From: Flavobacteriales bacterium
GTDB lineage: Bacteria > Bacteroidota > Bacteroidia > Flavobacteriales_F > PHOS-HE28
Length of the DNA stretch: 64,000 nt
Direction of reading: 5' to 3'
Assembly (NCBI GenBank): GCA_016703105.1
Contig: JADJCS010000007.1
Coordinates: forward strand, 62,001-126,000
The notes below the pieces were generated by a model. That model ran no database searches. It was not told the origin of the DNA and saw nothing but the letters and a program-made list of their open reading frames with translations. A program made the translations under genes and the position numbers. Position 1 is the first letter of the stretch. Each line of letters begins with the position of its first letter. Below are positions 62,887 through 64,000 of this stretch, piece by piece.

Positions 62887-64000
62887 ATGTTCGCATTCGC
62901 TCTGCGTGCCCGCACGCTCCTTCTTCCTTCCGTCCTGTACCTTTTTACCGCGCACTTCACCCTCGCCCAGACGTGCGTGTTGGAAGAGTCCTTTGGTGGC
63001 GTTGGATTTCCGGTCGGTTGGGACGTGGGCGCACCGGTGGAACAGCAGGATGCGAACGGCAATGGCTTGGGCACCTTCAGCGCAGCTTGGACCATTGGCA
63101 CCAGTGCGGAGGCCAATGCAGGCGGTTATTTCCCCGTACCGGATGGGCCACCGGACAACCGCTTCGTTATGGCGAACGATGACGCACCACCATGCAATTG
63201 CGCCATGTCGTCCGTGAGGTTAACAACACCTGTAGTGGACCTATCCATCGTGAACAACAGCCTCTTGGACCTGCGCTATTTCCTTGACGGTGCGTTCGGG
63301 GCGGACAGCGCCTGGGTGGAAGCGTCCACCAACAATGTGGATTGGACGTGGTTGGCGGCCTTGCCCGTCAGCGGTTCCACTTGGGCGTGGGCTAGCGTTG
63401 ATCTGAGCACCTACGATGGACAGAACGCGGTGAACGTACGGTTCAGCTGGAGCGACAATGGTGCGTGGGCCTCGGGTTTCGCGCTGGACGATGTGTGCGT
63501 GCGCGGTGCGGTCGACCACGACCTGGCAATGGAACAACAGTTCGTGGGTGACCCGCACGCATCGGCCTTCAACCCCGCGACCCGTAGCCTGGGATATGAT
63601 CAGGTACCCTTGCAGCAAGCCCCCCCATTGATCGTAGCGGGTGCGGTAAGGAACCGCGGCCACGTGGCGCTATTCAATGTGACGCTCAAGGCAGATGTGT
63701 CTTTAGGAGGAGTTCCCCAAGGGACCTGGACCAGCGACACAATTCCATTCCTCGAAGCTGGTGCGCGCGATACCCTTACCATCCAAACCGATTGGGCGCC
63801 CGCTTCGATCGGGAACGTGGAGATAGCGTACCTCGCGGAGAGCGGTGGCAGTGAAGACCTGCCGGGCGACGAAACCGCCCAACACCAATTCCAGGTCACC
63901 GGACCGGGTTGGGCTGATGGCGATGGAGCGATGGCTTTACGTAACGCCCCCACCGAAGGCGGGATCCATCGTGCGGGCCGACCATATTTGGCCGGTTGCC
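62887..64000 (+). CDS. Secreted jelly-roll domain protein, 5' part
   Basis: The frame is open from ATG 62887 to the window edge (371 codons) with no stop. Signal peptide MFAFALRARTLLLPSVLYLF, ending near LAQ. The N-terminal ~200 residues form a MAM/choice-of-anchor J-like module: CVLEESFGGVGFPVGWDVG, DLRYFLDGAFG and RFSWSDNGAWASGFALDDV. A CARDB-like region follows (VRNRGHVALFNVTLKADVSL). The gene's end, probably with a T9SS tail, is beyond the window. It resembles the preceding gene in layout and may be its paralogue. Confidence 0.82.
   Translation, partial: MFAFALRARTLLLPSVLYLFTAHFTLAQTCVLEESFGGVGFPVGWDVGAPVEQQDANGNGLGTFSAAWTIGTSAEANAGGYFPVPDGPPDNRFVMANDDAPPCNCAMSSVRLTTPVVDLSIVNNSLLDLRYFLDGAFGADSAWVEASTNNVDWTWLAALPVSGSTWAWASVDLSTYDGQNAVNVRFSWSDNGAWASGFALDDVCVRGAVDHDLAMEQQFVGDPHASAFNPATRSLGYDQVPLQQAPPLIVAGAVRNRGHVALFNVTLKADVSLGGVPQGTWTSDTIPFLEAGARDTLTIQTDWAPASIGNVEIAYLAESGGSEDLPGDETAQHQFQVTGPGWADGDGAMALRNAPTEGGIHRAGRPYLAGC

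Noticed and set aside
1..64000. CRISPR array, rRNA operon, prophage or insertion sequence
   Set aside because: No regularly spaced repeats, rRNA segments, integrase/transposase frames or phage structural genes were seen.

Overview
The window is about 58% GC and reads as ordinary chromosome from a GC-rich member of the Bacteroidota, most likely Flavobacteriales. Three things support this. It carries the type IX secretion (T9SS) genes porV and porU and several proteins with T9SS signal peptides or sorting tails. It has Bacteroidota families such as DUF5686, DUF2795 and TolB-propeller/barrel fusions. Its start sites are preceded by the Bacteroidota -7 element TAnnTTTG (or TAnnTTCG) rather than sigma70-type boxes. 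No rRNA, CRISPR array, insertion sequence or prophage was seen.

Layout. 1-5242: end of anmK, an amino-acid dehydrogenase, an exbB-exbD-tonB energising operon and folC. 5304-5492: two tRNA-Val genes. 5867-11292: a tightly packed ECF sigma-crtI-crtB-idi-photolyase-small ORF-SRPBCC operon that looks like a photoprotection unit. 11389-16762: a broken methyltransferase, a cobalamin adenosyltransferase, a DUF2795 protein and secA. 16840-25790 (minus): MORN/TonB protein, yifB, gmhA, dsbD with a separate DsbD-alpha gene, a small protein, tilS and a pabB-like gene. 26022-27332: a T9SS cargo protein. 27430-35361 (minus): porV-porU-lnt. 35473-36557: pssA and purS. 36670-40748 (minus): tatC-DUF5686-lptB. 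40976-43497: recQ and a small partner. 43502-48348 (minus): M20 hydrolase, TauE-like protein and a TolB/barrel fusion. 48418-52490: metallo-hydrolase and an FG-GAP lipoprotein. 52491-57676 (minus): outer-membrane protein, a ParE-type toxin-antitoxin pair, kynurenine genes kmo-kynU and a membrane protein. 57799-64000: gcvP and two secreted proteins, the last running off the window.

How the genes fit together. Much of the window builds or energises the envelope: Sec (secA), Tat (tatC), lipoprotein acylation (lnt), LPS transport and heptose synthesis (lptB, gmhA), phospholipid synthesis (pssA), thiol transfer (dsbD), TonB energising and T9SS export.

Four genes are interrupted. idi, dsbD and porU each become full length if one base is removed from a G/C homopolymer, and a methyltransferase has one in-frame TAA. 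The shared homopolymer pattern points first to assembly indels, but the G8 tract in dsbD could also be a slippage site. The most interesting biology is the sigma-headed carotenoid/photolyase operon, followed by the triplicated DsbD-alpha modules, the palindromes in the tatC leader and upstream of the toxin-antitoxin pair, and the long hairpin between purS and lptB.
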